Translations under genes and position numbers: made by a program
The notes under the pieces: model-generated
Database searches by the model: none
What the model saw: only the letters and a program-made list of their open reading frames with translations
What the model was told of the DNA's origin: nothing
Source of the DNA: Sneathiella litorea
GTDB taxonomy: Bacteria > Pseudomonadota > Alphaproteobacteria > Sneathiellales > Sneathiellaceae
Length of the DNA stretch: 64,000 bases
Direction of reading: 5' to 3'
NCBI RefSeq assembly: GCF_009882915.1
Contig: NZ_WTUW01000001.1
Coordinates: 248,357 to 312,356 of the forward strand
Shown here: positions 8,923 through 17,806 of the stretch, piece by piece
How the letters are laid out: the number at the start of each line of letters is the position of its first letter
Position numbering within the stretch: position 1 is the first letter of the stretch

Positions 8923-9734
8923 TTTTGTGGCATTGCCCCAAGAAGCAGTTCCGGATCCAAGCGCTCGCCAAACCAGTTAAGACGCCAATCGAGATGCGGT
9001 CCCGTCGCTCGACCCGTCGCCCCAACCTCGCCAATCTTTTCCCCTTGCCGAACAAATTGCCCGGCCTCCACATCGAGTTTGCTGAGGTGGGAATAGACGG
9101 ACACCAGACCATAGCCATGATCGATCATAATGGTGCCGCCAGTATAATAAAGGTCCGTTTCTGCCATCTGAACTACTCCCTCAGTTGACGCGACAACAGG
9201 CGTGCCCGTCGGTGCCGCGATATCAAGTCCAAAATGAGGGCGCTTGGGGATATCGTTCAGGATCCGTTGACTGCCGTAAACACCGCTTACCCGGCCAATT
9301 ACCGGCCATTGCCAGCCGGAAAGGAACCATTCCTCCTTCGTTTCAATGGACCGAATACGCGCTATTTCAGCATTCTCCTTTTTAATCCGTGCCAGAAATT
9401 CCGCGCTGGGTGTTACCTTGGAGGGAGGTAATCCGTTGATCCGCTCGATACTGTATTCCCGCTTAGTGATTTTGAGTATATTCTCGTCTTCCCTACCATC
9501 TGCATACCGGATATTGAGTGTCGCCGTCGGCTTGAAATCACGGCCGAAGCCAAACAGGAAACGCCCTGAGGGAGCAACAGTCACCTGTTTTCCGTCAAAC
9601 AATACAGTTGCATCCGGTTCAGTCTCACCCATGATAAGACCACCCTGTGTGAAATTGCCGGTAAGATGCACGCGCTCAGCATTTGCATTCAGGGAAATGA
9701 GGAAAACGGCAAAAAAGACGAGCGAACGTATCAT
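8919..9734 (-). CDS. M23 (LytM) family peptidase, exported
   Basis: A predicted cell-wall endopeptidase or its regulator. The 271-residue protein has a signal peptide (cut after NANA, residue 19), a short beta domain (about 20-110), a linker helix, then a LytM domain. The first zinc motif is present as HFGLD and the active-site His follows in MIDHGYG, but the usual HLH of the last motif reads PHLDW, replacing a zinc-ligand His by Asp. Other M23 proteins with GPHLDWR exist, so this may be a sub-family trait. Its start overlaps the xseA stop by four bases (ATGA), so it is translated with xseA. Confidence 0.85.
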   Translation of the reverse strand: MIRSLVFFAVFLISLNANAERVHLTGNFTQGGLIMGETEPDATVLFDGKQVTVAPSGRFLFGFGRDFKPTATLNIRYADGREDENILKITKREYSIERINGLPPSKVTPSAEFLARIKKENAEIARIRSIETKEEWFLSGWQWPVIGRVSGVYGSQRILNDIPKRPHFGLDIAAPTGTPVVASTEGVVQMAETDLYYTGGTIMIDHGYGLVSVYSHLSKLDVEAGQFVRQGEKIGEVGATGRATGPHLDWRLNWFGERLDPELLLGAMPQN

Positions 9735-11173
9735 AGAAGGCTCCCCTGCTTCGGCACATCTGGCGTTCCCGCGGGCTTTTTCTTAGTTTCCCGATCGGGC
9801 TTGCCACCACGATCCCCACCAGAAAAAATAGCGGCCGCCTTGCCATCTGTAAATTCTACCTCAACGGCCCGGCCTGGTGTCGCCTCACCCACCGATGATA
9901 TTGGTTTTCCAGCATCATCCCAGACAATACTATAACCCCGTTTTAGTACACGCCTGAACGACAGGCTTTCCAACAATCGCGCTGTCGCGTCCAATCGCCC
10001 CGCGAACCGTTCTTGTTTTATGCTGATGCTTCGCGTCATCTGACGATCAATTTGAACCAATTTTTCATCATATTGCTTCATTGACCGTTCGAGCAGCTGC
10101 GGTCGTAATTTTGCCGCTGCTGCGGTATATTGCTGTCCCTTGAAATTGAGATTGCTTATAACTGATTGCCGAAGTCGGCTTTCCAGATGATCAAGATGCT
10201 GGACCTTTTCCGCAATCAACGACGCAGGATCGCGCAGGCCACGCGCCAGCCCAGCAAGTCGTTCGCGTTTGTCCGAGAGGGAGCGACCAAGGCTGCGTTT
10301 GATCCTCCGCTCCTGATCATCCAAATAGGCAATAAGTTCAGACCTCACCGGAACGGCCATTTCTGCTGCCGCTGTCGGTGTAGGTGCTCGCTTGTCTGAA
10401 GCATAATCAATCAGCGTTGTATCCGTCTCGTGACCAACCGCGGATATCAGCGGTATTACGCTTTCGGCAGCTGCACGCACCACCTCTTCTTCGTTAAAAG
10501 CCCAAAGGTCTTCAAGGCTGCCGCCGCCTCGCGCGACGATCAAAAGGTCAGGACGAGGGATATCACCATCCATTGGGAGTGCATTGAACCCTCTTATGGC
10601 CGCAGCGACCTGTCCTGCCGCAGTCTCTCCCTGTACCAGCACGGGCCAAAGCAACACATGGGTCGGGAATCGGTCCCGCAGGCGATGCAGAATATCACGG
10701 ATCACGGCGCCTGTCGGGGACGTGACCACGCCGATTACTCGAGGAAGATAGGGCAGATTCTTTTTCCGCGACGGGTCAAACAAACCTTCCGCCGCGAGCT
10801 TTTTCTTGCGCTCCTCCAGAAGAGCCATTAACGCACCGACACCTGCCGGTTCCATCACGTCAATCACAATCTGGTATTTTGACCGACCGGGATAAGTGGT
10901 CAGCTTACCAGTACAAATGACTTCGAGGCCATCTTCGGGACGGAAGCTGAGCTTACTCGCTGTGCCCCGCCACATTATGCCATCCAGCACGGCTTTATCA
11001 TCTTTCAGCGTAAGATAAACATGCCCGGACGCCGCCCGTTTTAGTCCCGAGATCTCAGCCCGGACACGAACATGGCCATAAACATCCTCCACAGTTCGTT
11101 TGAGCGCACCGCTCAATTCCGAAACTGTATATTCATGAATATTGGAAGACCCGTAATTCTGATTTTCTGACAC
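9731..11173 (-). CDS. xseA: exodeoxyribonuclease VII large subunit
   Basis: Large subunit of the single-strand-specific exonuclease that acts with XseB. The 480 residues show the N-terminal OB domain (VRAEISGLKRA, VYLTLKDD), the catalytic region with GVVTSPTGAVIRDI and ARGGGSLEDLWAFNEE, then GHETDTTLIDYASDKRAPTPTA split over the core, followed by a long coiled-coil and a C-terminal tail ending in a charged extension. xseB is not adjacent. It is divergent from purD with about 85 bases between starts. Confidence 0.95.
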   Translation of the reverse strand: MSENQNYGSSNIHEYTVSELSGALKRTVEDVYGHVRVRAEISGLKRAASGHVYLTLKDDKAVLDGIMWRGTASKLSFRPEDGLEVICTGKLTTYPGRSKYQIVIDVMEPAGVGALMALLEERKKKLAAEGLFDPSRKKNLPYLPRVIGVVTSPTGAVIRDILHRLRDRFPTHVLLWPVLVQGETAAGQVAAAIRGFNALPMDGDIPRPDLLIVARGGGSLEDLWAFNEEEVVRAAAESVIPLISAVGHETDTTLIDYASDKRAPTPTAAAEMAVPVRSELIAYLDDQERRIKRSLGRSLSDKRERLAGLARGLRDPASLIAEKVQHLDHLESRLRQSVISNLNFKGQQYTAAAAKLRPQLLERSMKQYDEKLVQIDRQMTRSISIKQERFAGRLDATARLLESLSFRRVLKRGYSIVWDDAGKPISSVGEATPGRAVEVEFTDGKAAAIFSGGDRGGKPDRETKKKPAGTPDVPKQGSLL

Positions 11174-11259
11174 GATTTTCCTTCAAGATTGTTTGGCCTG
11201 ACGTCACAGTATGCTACAAACTCTCCACTGTCGTTCAAAGGAAATTAGTTCGAAAAATT

Positions 11260-12540
11260 ATGAAAGTACTTGTTATTGGCTCTGGAGGCCGCGAGCATGC
11301 GCTATGCTGGTCCCTAAAAAAATCCCCTTTGGTCGAAAGGCTTTTCTGCGCACCGGGTAACGGTGGCATTGAAGATGTGGCAGAATGCGTCGATATTGGC
11401 GCTGAGAATATCGATGAAATCATTAGTTTCTGCCAAAAAGAAGACGTTGGTTTTGTTGTTGTCGGCCCCGAGGGACCGCTGGTCCTTGGCTTGGTCGACA
11501 AATTGGCGAATGCCGGAATAAAGAGTTTTGGCCCGAGCGCCGCCGCCGCCGCGCTCGAAGGATCCAAAGGGTTCATGAAGGATCTCTGCCGCGAGTATGA
11601 AATCCCGACAGCCGCCTATCAGCGTTTTGACAATGCTAACGCAGCTAAGAACTATGTCGCCACTCAAACTCTGCCTATTGTGATCAAGGCAGACGGGCTA
11701 GCAGCAGGAAAAGGCGTCATTATTGCAGGCACCCTGTCCGAAGCCAATGAAACAATAGATGAAATTTTTGGGGGCCTCTTTGGTGGTGCGGGCGCCGAAA
11801 TCGTGATTGAAGAATTTCTGGAAGGCGAAGAGGCAAGCTTTTTCGTGTTGACCGACGGGGAACATATACTCCCCCTTGCGACGGCGCAGGACCACAAGCC
11901 CGTCGGCGATGGCGATACCGGCCCGAACACCGGCGGCATGGGAGCCTATTCACCGGCGCCGGTCATGACTCAGGCCATGATCGATACAACGATCAAAAAG
12001 ATTATCAAACCCACTGTCAAGGCGATGAAAGATCGCGGCATACCGTTTACCGGCGTTCTCTATGCCGGCCTGATGATCACGACAGACGGTCCTAAGCTGA
12101 TCGAATATAACGTTCGCTTTGGCGACCCTGAATGTCAGGTGCTCTGTGCCAGGATAGACAGCGATTTATTGCCGGCTCTGATAGCGACATCGAACAAGGG
12201 CCTTGCCGACCTGACCCTGCAGTGGCGGGACGAAACAGCCCTCGTCGTTGTTATGGCGGCTGACGGCTATCCGGGTTCATATGAAAAGAATACTCTCATT
12301 CAAGGCCTTGACGAAGCCGCAGAGATTGACGACGTTCTTGTCTACCATGCTGGCACCAAACGCGACGGCGACACGGTCTTGGCGACCGGCGGACGGGTTC
12401 TGGGGATCACCGGAATGGGAAAAACCGTTAAACAAGCTCAGGAAAAGGCGTATAGTGGCATCGAAACGATTAACTGGCCGCAAGGATTTTGCCGGTCCGA
12501 TATTGGTTGGCGGGCAGTTGAACGTGAAGAGAAGACCTAA
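11260..12540 (+). CDS. purD: phosphoribosylamine-glycine ligase
   Basis: GARS catalyses ATP-dependent ligation of glycine to phosphoribosylamine, step two of purine synthesis. The 426 residues begin with the diagnostic MKVLVIGSGGREHAL, continue with VVGPEGPLVLG, the ATP-grasp segment IKADGLAAGKGV and the metal/substrate motif NTGGMGAYSP, then EYNVRFGDPECQ. The following phosphotransferase gene starts 22 bases downstream, so purD probably heads that transcript. Confidence 0.97.
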   Translation: MKVLVIGSGGREHALCWSLKKSPLVERLFCAPGNGGIEDVAECVDIGAENIDEIISFCQKEDVGFVVVGPEGPLVLGLVDKLANAGIKSFGPSAAAAALEGSKGFMKDLCREYEIPTAAYQRFDNANAAKNYVATQTLPIVIKADGLAAGKGVIIAGTLSEANETIDEIFGGLFGGAGAEIVIEEFLEGEEASFFVLTDGEHILPLATAQDHKPVGDGDTGPNTGGMGAYSPAPVMTQAMIDTTIKKIIKPTVKAMKDRGIPFTGVLYAGLMITTDGPKLIEYNVRFGDPECQVLCARIDSDLLPALIATSNKGLADLTLQWRDETALVVVMAADGYPGSYEKNTLIQGLDEAAEIDDVLVYHAGTKRDGDTVLATGGRVLGITGMGKTVKQAQEKAYSGIETINWPQGFCRSDIGWRAVEREEKT

Positions 12541-12562
12541 ATAACAACAAAAAGGGGCATCA

Positions 12563-13633
12563 ATGTCCGACGATTCAGCCCAGTTTTCGGGAACAATGGA
12601 AGTACGTGAACGTCACAAGTTCGACGTAACGGCGTTAGAACAATATCTAACGAAGAATATTATTGGCTTCACGGGACCGCTTGAAGTCTCGCAATTTAAA
12701 GGCGGGCAATCCAATCCCAGCTATATGCTTGTAACTCCGGATCGCAGATATGTACTTCGGCGCAAACCGCCAGGCAAGCTTCTCCCGTCCGCGCATGCGG
12801 TTGACCGCGAGTACCGGGTTCTGACGGCTCTTGCCAAAACTGATGTTCCTGTACCAAAAACCTATTGCCTGTGTGAAGACGACTCCATTATCGGCACAAT
12901 GTTTTACGTGATGGAATTCATGAACGGGGATATTGAATGGGATCCCTCTTTGCCCGGCTATTCAAAAGCGAACCGGGTTGCCGTTTTCGATAGTATGAAC
13001 GCGGCCATGGCGGCACTGCATCAGGTCGATTATAAAGCCGTCGGGCTTGAAAGTTTCGGCAAGCCAACAGACTATCTCGCTCGGCAGATCAGCCGGTGGA
13101 CGAAACAATATCGGGCATCAGAAACTGAAACCATCGAAGCGATGAACAATCTGATGGAATGGCTTCCGGAGAATATCCCTCCTGGAGATGAAACAGCAAT
13201 TGTTCATGGGGACTATCGTCTCGACAATACGGTCCTCGATAAATCATCCCACCGGGTTATGGGCATACTCGATTGGGAGTTGGCAACACTCGGCCATCCA
13301 ATCGCGGATTTTTCATATCATTGCATGACCTGGCGTTTGGAACCGGAATTGTTCCGGGGCCTCAATGGCCTGGACCTTCGGGCGCTTGGCATTCCAACGG
13401 AAGAGCAATATGTCCAGACATATTGTGAACGAACCGGACGTGACGGTATCGATCATTGGGATTTTTATGCGGCCTATAATATGTTCCGCCTCGCAGCGAT
13501 CCTGCAGGGCATTGTTGGCCGGGTAAAAGACGGCACTGCATCCAACAAGAATGCCGCAGACGTCGCGGTTCGTGTCAAGCCATTGGCGGTACGTGGGTGG
13601 GAGCAGGCAGAAAAAATCATCAAGGGCGCGTAA
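12563..13633 (+). CDS. APH-family phosphotransferase, ACAD10/11 kinase-like (copy 1)
   Basis: A 356-residue kinase-fold protein of the aminoglycoside-phosphotransferase superfamily, in the branch fused to acyl-CoA dehydrogenases in animal ACAD10/11 and seen in LvaA. Visible are GGQSNPSY and RRKPPG (Lys68, ATP lysine region), the catalytic loop HGDYRLDN (His215-Asn222) and the metal motif DWE (Asp237). Characterised relatives phosphorylate the 4-hydroxyl of 4-hydroxyacyl-CoA so a partner dehydrogenase can eliminate phosphate. It is followed 46 bases later by a paralogue, and an ACAD11-type dehydrogenase lies at 16536. The precise substrate is unknown. Confidence 0.85.
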   Translation: MSDDSAQFSGTMEVRERHKFDVTALEQYLTKNIIGFTGPLEVSQFKGGQSNPSYMLVTPDRRYVLRRKPPGKLLPSAHAVDREYRVLTALAKTDVPVPKTYCLCEDDSIIGTMFYVMEFMNGDIEWDPSLPGYSKANRVAVFDSMNAAMAALHQVDYKAVGLESFGKPTDYLARQISRWTKQYRASETETIEAMNNLMEWLPENIPPGDETAIVHGDYRLDNTVLDKSSHRVMGILDWELATLGHPIADFSYHCMTWRLEPELFRGLNGLDLRALGIPTEEQYVQTYCERTGRDGIDHWDFYAAYNMFRLAAILQGIVGRVKDGTASNKNAADVAVRVKPLAVRGWEQAEKIIKGA

Positions 13634-13679
13634 AGCGGCTGATCTTCCAGTAAAGAACAAATCAAATAAAGGGAAGTTT

Positions 13680-14723
13680 ATGAGCGACGGAGTAGAAATC
13701 ATTCCTGTTCGGGAAATGCACAAGTTTAATGAAGGCGCGCTGTTCGACTATTTGACAGAGAATGTGGATGGCTTTAAAGGGCCGCTCCAAATTAGCCAAT
13801 TCCAGGGCGGTCAGTCCAACCCGACATTTTTGCTGCATACGCCTGAGCGGGACTATGTGATGCGCAAGAAGCCTCCGGGGAACCTCCTGCCGTCAGCCCA
13901 TGCGGTTGATCGAGAGTACAGGGTTATCTCTGCGCTTCAGAAGACCGACGTTCCCGTCCCTCGCACCTTTTGCCTTTGCGAGGATGACAGCATTATTGGA
14001 ACCGCTTTTTATATCATGGAAAAGGTTGACGGACGCATCATCCTGTCTCCTGACATTCAGGGCGCGGAGCCACATGTCCGCGCTGCAATTTACGATTCAC
14101 TGAATGATGCTCTGGCCAAGCTGCACAACGTCGATGTCGACGCGGTTGGTCTTTCGGATTTTGGCAAGAAAGGGAACTATTTCGAGCGGCAGATCGGCCG
14201 CTGGACAAAACAATATCGCGCGTCTCAAACCGACAATCTGGAGGCAATGGAGAACCTGATCAAATGGCTCCCTGAGAATTTGCCAGACAGCGATGACAGC
14301 ACTATCGTTCATGGGGACTACCGGCTTGGAAATGTAATTGTGCATCCGACAAAGCCGGAAGTTGTTGCCGTCCTTGACTGGGAGCTTTCCACCATTGGAC
14401 ATCCGCTCTCCGACCTCGCGTACAATTGCATGAATTATCACTATATGCATCCGCGCAATGGTGGTCTTGTCGGGATCGATTTCGAGGCATCCGGCATCCC
14501 GACGGAACAAGCTTATATTGACGCTTACTGCAAACGCACCGGGCGAACCGGAATCGACAACTGGGAATTTTACCTGGCGTTCTCCCTCTTCCGCACCGCC
14601 GCCATTGTTCAGGGTGTTTACAAGCGCGGACTAGACGGTAATGCCAGTTCCAAGGTTGGCGAAGAATATGCGGTCTTCACGAACATGCTGGCCACCCTTG
14701 GCTGGCAGAAGGTCGATAGGTAA
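13680..14723 (+). CDS. APH-family phosphotransferase, ACAD10/11 kinase-like (copy 2)
   Basis: A 347-residue paralogue of the preceding gene, sharing long near-identical stretches (LLPSAHAVDREYRV, CLCEDDSIIGT). Kinase motifs are HGDYRLGN (His211-Asn218) and DWE (Asp233). The two copies diverge mostly in the lid region and C-terminus, suggesting different acyl chains rather than redundancy. I start it at ATG 13680, where MSDG aligns with the MSDD start of copy 1; the frame is open upstream to 13551 inside copy 1, but that would overlap it. dddP begins 104 bases downstream on the same strand. Confidence 0.87.
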   Translation: MSDGVEIIPVREMHKFNEGALFDYLTENVDGFKGPLQISQFQGGQSNPTFLLHTPERDYVMRKKPPGNLLPSAHAVDREYRVISALQKTDVPVPRTFCLCEDDSIIGTAFYIMEKVDGRIILSPDIQGAEPHVRAAIYDSLNDALAKLHNVDVDAVGLSDFGKKGNYFERQIGRWTKQYRASQTDNLEAMENLIKWLPENLPDSDDSTIVHGDYRLGNVIVHPTKPEVVAVLDWELSTIGHPLSDLAYNCMNYHYMHPRNGGLVGIDFEASGIPTEQAYIDAYCKRTGRTGIDNWEFYLAFSLFRTAAIVQGVYKRGLDGNASSKVGEEYAVFTNMLATLGWQKVDR

Positions 14724-14827
14724 CTAAAATCTGTCGCAGTCGCGCTGCTTTATATTACCATTAATTGATATTGTGCTTTCAGGTTCCACTTTTTCAAGCT
14801 TCTAGCAGGAGCGTCAAAGGTTGGCAA

Positions 14828-16156
14828 ATGAAGCACGATATCTTTTCAGCCGATAAACCAGCCGACAGCGGAGCTATTCCGACGCTAAAACCAGACGGAA
14901 CGCCCAACGATAATAACCGCGTCGAAATCGGGCCTACACAACTCGCGTTTGAGGAATGGACCGCAGCTGGGCTCGATGTTCCCAACCTGAAAATCATGCG
15001 TACCCAGCGCCTCAACCGTCTGGTACAGGCAATTCAGGCGAGAGATTATGGCGGAATCCTGATGTATGATCCACTCAACATCCGTTTCGCGTCCGATACG
15101 ACCAACATGCAGCTCTGGGCAGCCCATAATCCGTTTCGCGCCTGTCTCGTTCTGGCGGACGGATACATGGTTATCTGGGACTTCGCCGATAGTGATCTGC
15201 TGACAGCCTTTAACCCGCTGGTGCGCGAAACGCGGTCTGGCGCATCCTTCTTTTACTTCACAAGTGGAGATAAATCCGTTGAGAACGCGGAACGGTTTGC
15301 CAGACAGATCGACGACCTTATGCGGGAACATGCAGGCGGCAACCGCCGCCTTGCAGTTGACAAAATCCAGATACATGGCCTGCGCGCACTCGAGGGGTTA
15401 GGGCTGCAGATTCTAGATGGCGAGGAAGTAACGGAAAAAACCCGGGCCACCAAGCAGGAAGAAGAAATCAAGGCCCTTCGCTGCGCCGTCTATGCCACTG
15501 AGCAATCGATGCACGCGATGCATCAAATGGCTCGCCCCGGTGTAACGGAAAATGATGTCTGGGCAGTTCTTCATGCCGAGAATATCAAACGCGGCGGCGA
15601 GTGGATCGAGACGCGCATTCTAGCATCCGGTCCGCGGACCAATCCCTGGTTTCAGGAATGTGGCCCGCGAGTGATCGGAAATAACGAGTTGTTGGCTTTC
15701 GACACGGATCTTGTCGGTTGCTACGGTATGTGCGCGGATATATCCCGTACCTGGTTCATTGGAGATGGAACGCCAACGGCGGAACAGAAGCGACTTTATC
15801 AATATGCCTATGAGCATATTCAACAGAACATAACGCTTTTGGCCCCGGGCGTCCCTTTCCGTGAAATTGTCTTTGGTGGGCATCTTCTTTCAGATGAATT
15901 TGTAGATTCTCGCTATTCTGTCAAGATGCATGGTGTTGGGCTCTGCGATGAATGGCCGCATATCGCCTATCCAGAGGATCACCATGAGGGTGCATTCGAC
16001 TATGAACTGGCGCCGGGGATGGTGATTTGTGTTGAGGCGTACATTGGCGCCAAAGGAGGAAAAGAAGGGGTGAAACTGGAAGATCAGCTAGTCATCACGG
16101 ATGAGGGCTATGAGAATATCACCCGCTACCCCTTCGAGGATATCCTGCTCACTTAG
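14828..16156 (+). CDS. dddP: DMSP lyase DddP (M24 peptidase fold)
   Basis: Predicted to cleave dimethylsulfoniopropionate to acrylate and dimethyl sulfide. The 442 residues have the pita-bread M24 fold but with the DddP-specific sequences NRVEIGPTQLAFEEW, DPLNIRFASDTTNMQLW, RGGEWIETR, GPRTNPWFQECGPR and HGVGLCDEWP. Metal ligands recalled for the Ruegeria enzyme (D295, D297, D307, H371, E406, E421) and the proposed base D377 all correspond here at a constant offset of three: D292, D294, D304, H368, E403, E418, D374. The start is ATG 14828 with AAAGG upstream; the frame is open further upstream without a ribosome site. A generic Xaa-Pro dipeptidase is the alternative but fits less well. Confidence 0.87.
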   Translation: MKHDIFSADKPADSGAIPTLKPDGTPNDNNRVEIGPTQLAFEEWTAAGLDVPNLKIMRTQRLNRLVQAIQARDYGGILMYDPLNIRFASDTTNMQLWAAHNPFRACLVLADGYMVIWDFADSDLLTAFNPLVRETRSGASFFYFTSGDKSVENAERFARQIDDLMREHAGGNRRLAVDKIQIHGLRALEGLGLQILDGEEVTEKTRATKQEEEIKALRCAVYATEQSMHAMHQMARPGVTENDVWAVLHAENIKRGGEWIETRILASGPRTNPWFQECGPRVIGNNELLAFDTDLVGCYGMCADISRTWFIGDGTPTAEQKRLYQYAYEHIQQNITLLAPGVPFREIVFGGHLLSDEFVDSRYSVKMHGVGLCDEWPHIAYPEDHHEGAFDYELAPGMVICVEAYIGAKGGKEGVKLEDQLVITDEGYENITRYPFEDILLT

Positions 16157-16383
16157 TGCTTTTCAGCATCTTCAACTCTAAGGTTGGCCCAACGCTGAAA
16201 ACACTCGGTCGGCTCCATAACCAATCCCGCTGCCTCACCAAGACCAGAGAGCGGCTGCAGGCCCGCGTGAGCCGTTAAATCCTGAGTCAACCATTCACAG
16301 GGATCAAGGCTTTCATACCGATATAAAAAGCCGGCGACAATCACGATGACGCCCAGCATTACCCAACCCAGAAACTTGATCAT
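16153..16383 (-). CDS. small single-span membrane protein (76 aa)
   Basis: A 76-residue protein with a hydrophobic N-terminal span (residues 4-20), followed by RYESLDPCEWL and a soluble tail containing two cysteines. I know of similar short proteins with the SLDPC stretch in alphaproteobacteria but no function. The ATG at 16383 is preceded by TAGG nine bases upstream. It overlaps the end of dddP by four bases on the opposite strand and lies downstream of the acyl-CoA dehydrogenase terminator, so it needs its own promoter. Moderately likely to be real. Confidence 0.6.
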   Translation of the reverse strand: MIKFLGWVMLGVIVIVAGFLYRYESLDPCEWLTQDLTAHAGLQPLSGLGEAAGLVMEPTECFQRWANLRVEDAEKH

Positions 16384-16473
16384 TTGAGAGACCTAAAAAT
16401 ATTTCGCTGTAAACAGGAACAAGCCTGTATATAGGAAAAGCGGAACTGCATGCTATTGAAAAATCTATACTGG

Positions 16474-16507
16474 AAAAAAGAAAAGCTTCCCCGAAGGGAA
16501 GCTTTTC
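16474..16507 (-). terminator. UUCG-loop terminator of the acyl-CoA dehydrogenase gene
   Basis: A perfect 12-base-pair stem, GAAAAGCTTCCC (16480-16491) with GGGAAGCTTTTC (16496-16507), closes a four-base loop. On the minus strand the loop reads TTCG, the ultra-stable tetraloop, and the hairpin is followed by six T (16479-16474). It sits 28 bases past the stop codon at 16536. Confidence 0.9.
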
Positions 16508-16535
16508 CAACTTGCTTATTCCTGAAAGCTTCAGA

Positions 16536-17738
16536 TCAGTCGTGCTTTTTAAGCTCCAACCGGCCAATCTGGTTGCGATGCACTTCATCCGGTCCATCGG
16601 CAAGACGCAAAGTACGTGAATGGGCATACGCAAAGGCGAGACCAAAATCATCACTCACGCCACCGGCGCCATGAGCCTGGATCGCCCAGTCAATAATCTT
16701 ACCGGTAATATTCGGTGCAACGACCTTGATCATGGCAATTTCTGCCTTGGCAGCTTTATTGCCAACAGTATCCATCATATAGGCGGCCTTCAGGGTCAAA
16801 AGCCGCGCCTGCTCGATCATTGCACGAGATTCCGCAATACGTTCCAAGGTTACAGTTTGTTCAGCAATGGGCTTCCCGAACGCAACACGAGACTTAACCC
16901 GCTTGCACATCTTCTCCAATGCCCGCTCAGCAACACCAATTTGGCGCATGCAATGGTGAATACGTCCCGGGCCAAGACGCCCCTGAGCGATTTCGAAGCC
17001 GCGGCCTTCGCCGAGCAGCATATGATCCGCCGGCACGCGAACATCCTTGAACTCAACCTCCGCATGGCCGTGTGGCGCATCATCATACCCAAAAACCGGC
17101 AGGAAGCGCTTCACATTGATGCCTGGCGTATCCATGGGTACGACAATCATTGACTGCTGTTTATAACGCGATTCTGTCTTGTCTGTTTTTCCCATAAATA
17201 TCAGCACTTTACAGCGCGGATCATAGGCACCTGACGTCCACCATTTCGTGCCGTTAATGACGTATTCGTCACCGTCACGATTAATTTCCGATTCAATATT
17301 TGTTGCATCTGACGACGCAACAGCCGGTTCAGTCATGGCAAAGGCGGAGCGGATTTCACCTGCCAGCAGGGGTTTCAACCAACGTTCCTTCAATTCCTCA
17401 TTTGCATACCGTTCAAATACTTCCATATTGCCAGTATCCGGCGCGGAACAGTTAAAGACTTCCGGTGCAAAGCTAACGCGCCCCATAATTTCACAAAGAG
17501 GGGCATATTCCAGGTTTGTCAGGCCTGCACCGCGATCGCTTTCAGGCAAAAACAGGTTCCATAGCCCTTCCGCCTTAGCTTTTTCTTTTAGTTCTTCAAC
17601 AATAGCAGTCGGCTGCCAGCGATCTCCCTCATCCACCTGATCATAAAATAGCTGTTCATTGGGATAGACATGTTCATCCATAAAGGCCTGCACTCTCGCT
17701 TGCAGTTCCTTTACCTTGTCTGAATATTCGAAGATCAT
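16536..17738 (-). CDS. acyl-CoA dehydrogenase, ACAD11-like
   Basis: A flavoprotein of the acyl-CoA dehydrogenase superfamily, 400 residues. Flavin/substrate motifs include [16 protein letters not shown] and [10 protein letters not shown]. The C-terminal [17 protein letters not shown] has Asp where medium-chain dehydrogenases have catalytic Glu; this ADGPDEVH form is typical of ACAD10/11 and LvaC-type enzymes that process phosphorylated 4-hydroxyacyl-CoA. The two kinase-like genes at 12563 and 13680 would supply the phosphorylation step. It has its own terminator and is convergent with dddP and the small membrane-protein gene. Confidence 0.92.
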   Translation of the reverse strand: MIFEYSDKVKELQARVQAFMDEHVYPNEQLFYDQVDEGDRWQPTAIVEELKEKAKAEGLWNLFLPESDRGAGLTNLEYAPLCEIMGRVSFAPEVFNCSAPDTGNMEVFERYANEELKERWLKPLLAGEIRSAFAMTEPAVASSDATNIESEINRDGDEYVINGTKWWTSGAYDPRCKVLIFMGKTDKTESRYKQQSMIVVPMDTPGINVKRFLPVFGYDDAPHGHAEVEFKDVRVPADHMLLGEGRGFEIAQGRLGPGRIHHCMRQIGVAERALEKMCKRVKSRVAFGKPIAEQTVTLERIAESRAMIEQARLLTLKAAYMMDTVGNKAAKAEIAMIKVVAPNITGKIIDWAIQAHGAGGVSDDFGLAFAYAHSRTLRLADGPDEVHRNQIGRLELKKHD

Positions 17739-17806
17739 CCGATGTTCCTTTTTTTGTTTTTTCGGGTTTTTTGCTATTGCTTAATTTTGACGCTATCTTT
17801 CAATAT

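Noticed and set aside
8721-9188. 155-codon plus-strand frame across the CTERM and M23 genes
   Set aside because: Out-of-frame shadow of two well-supported genes; no family resemblance.
14777-14788. TTTCAGGTTCCA near dddP matching the left arm of the cheY inverted repeat
   Set aside because: A single 12-base match in 64 kb is expected by chance, and there is no partner arm nearby.
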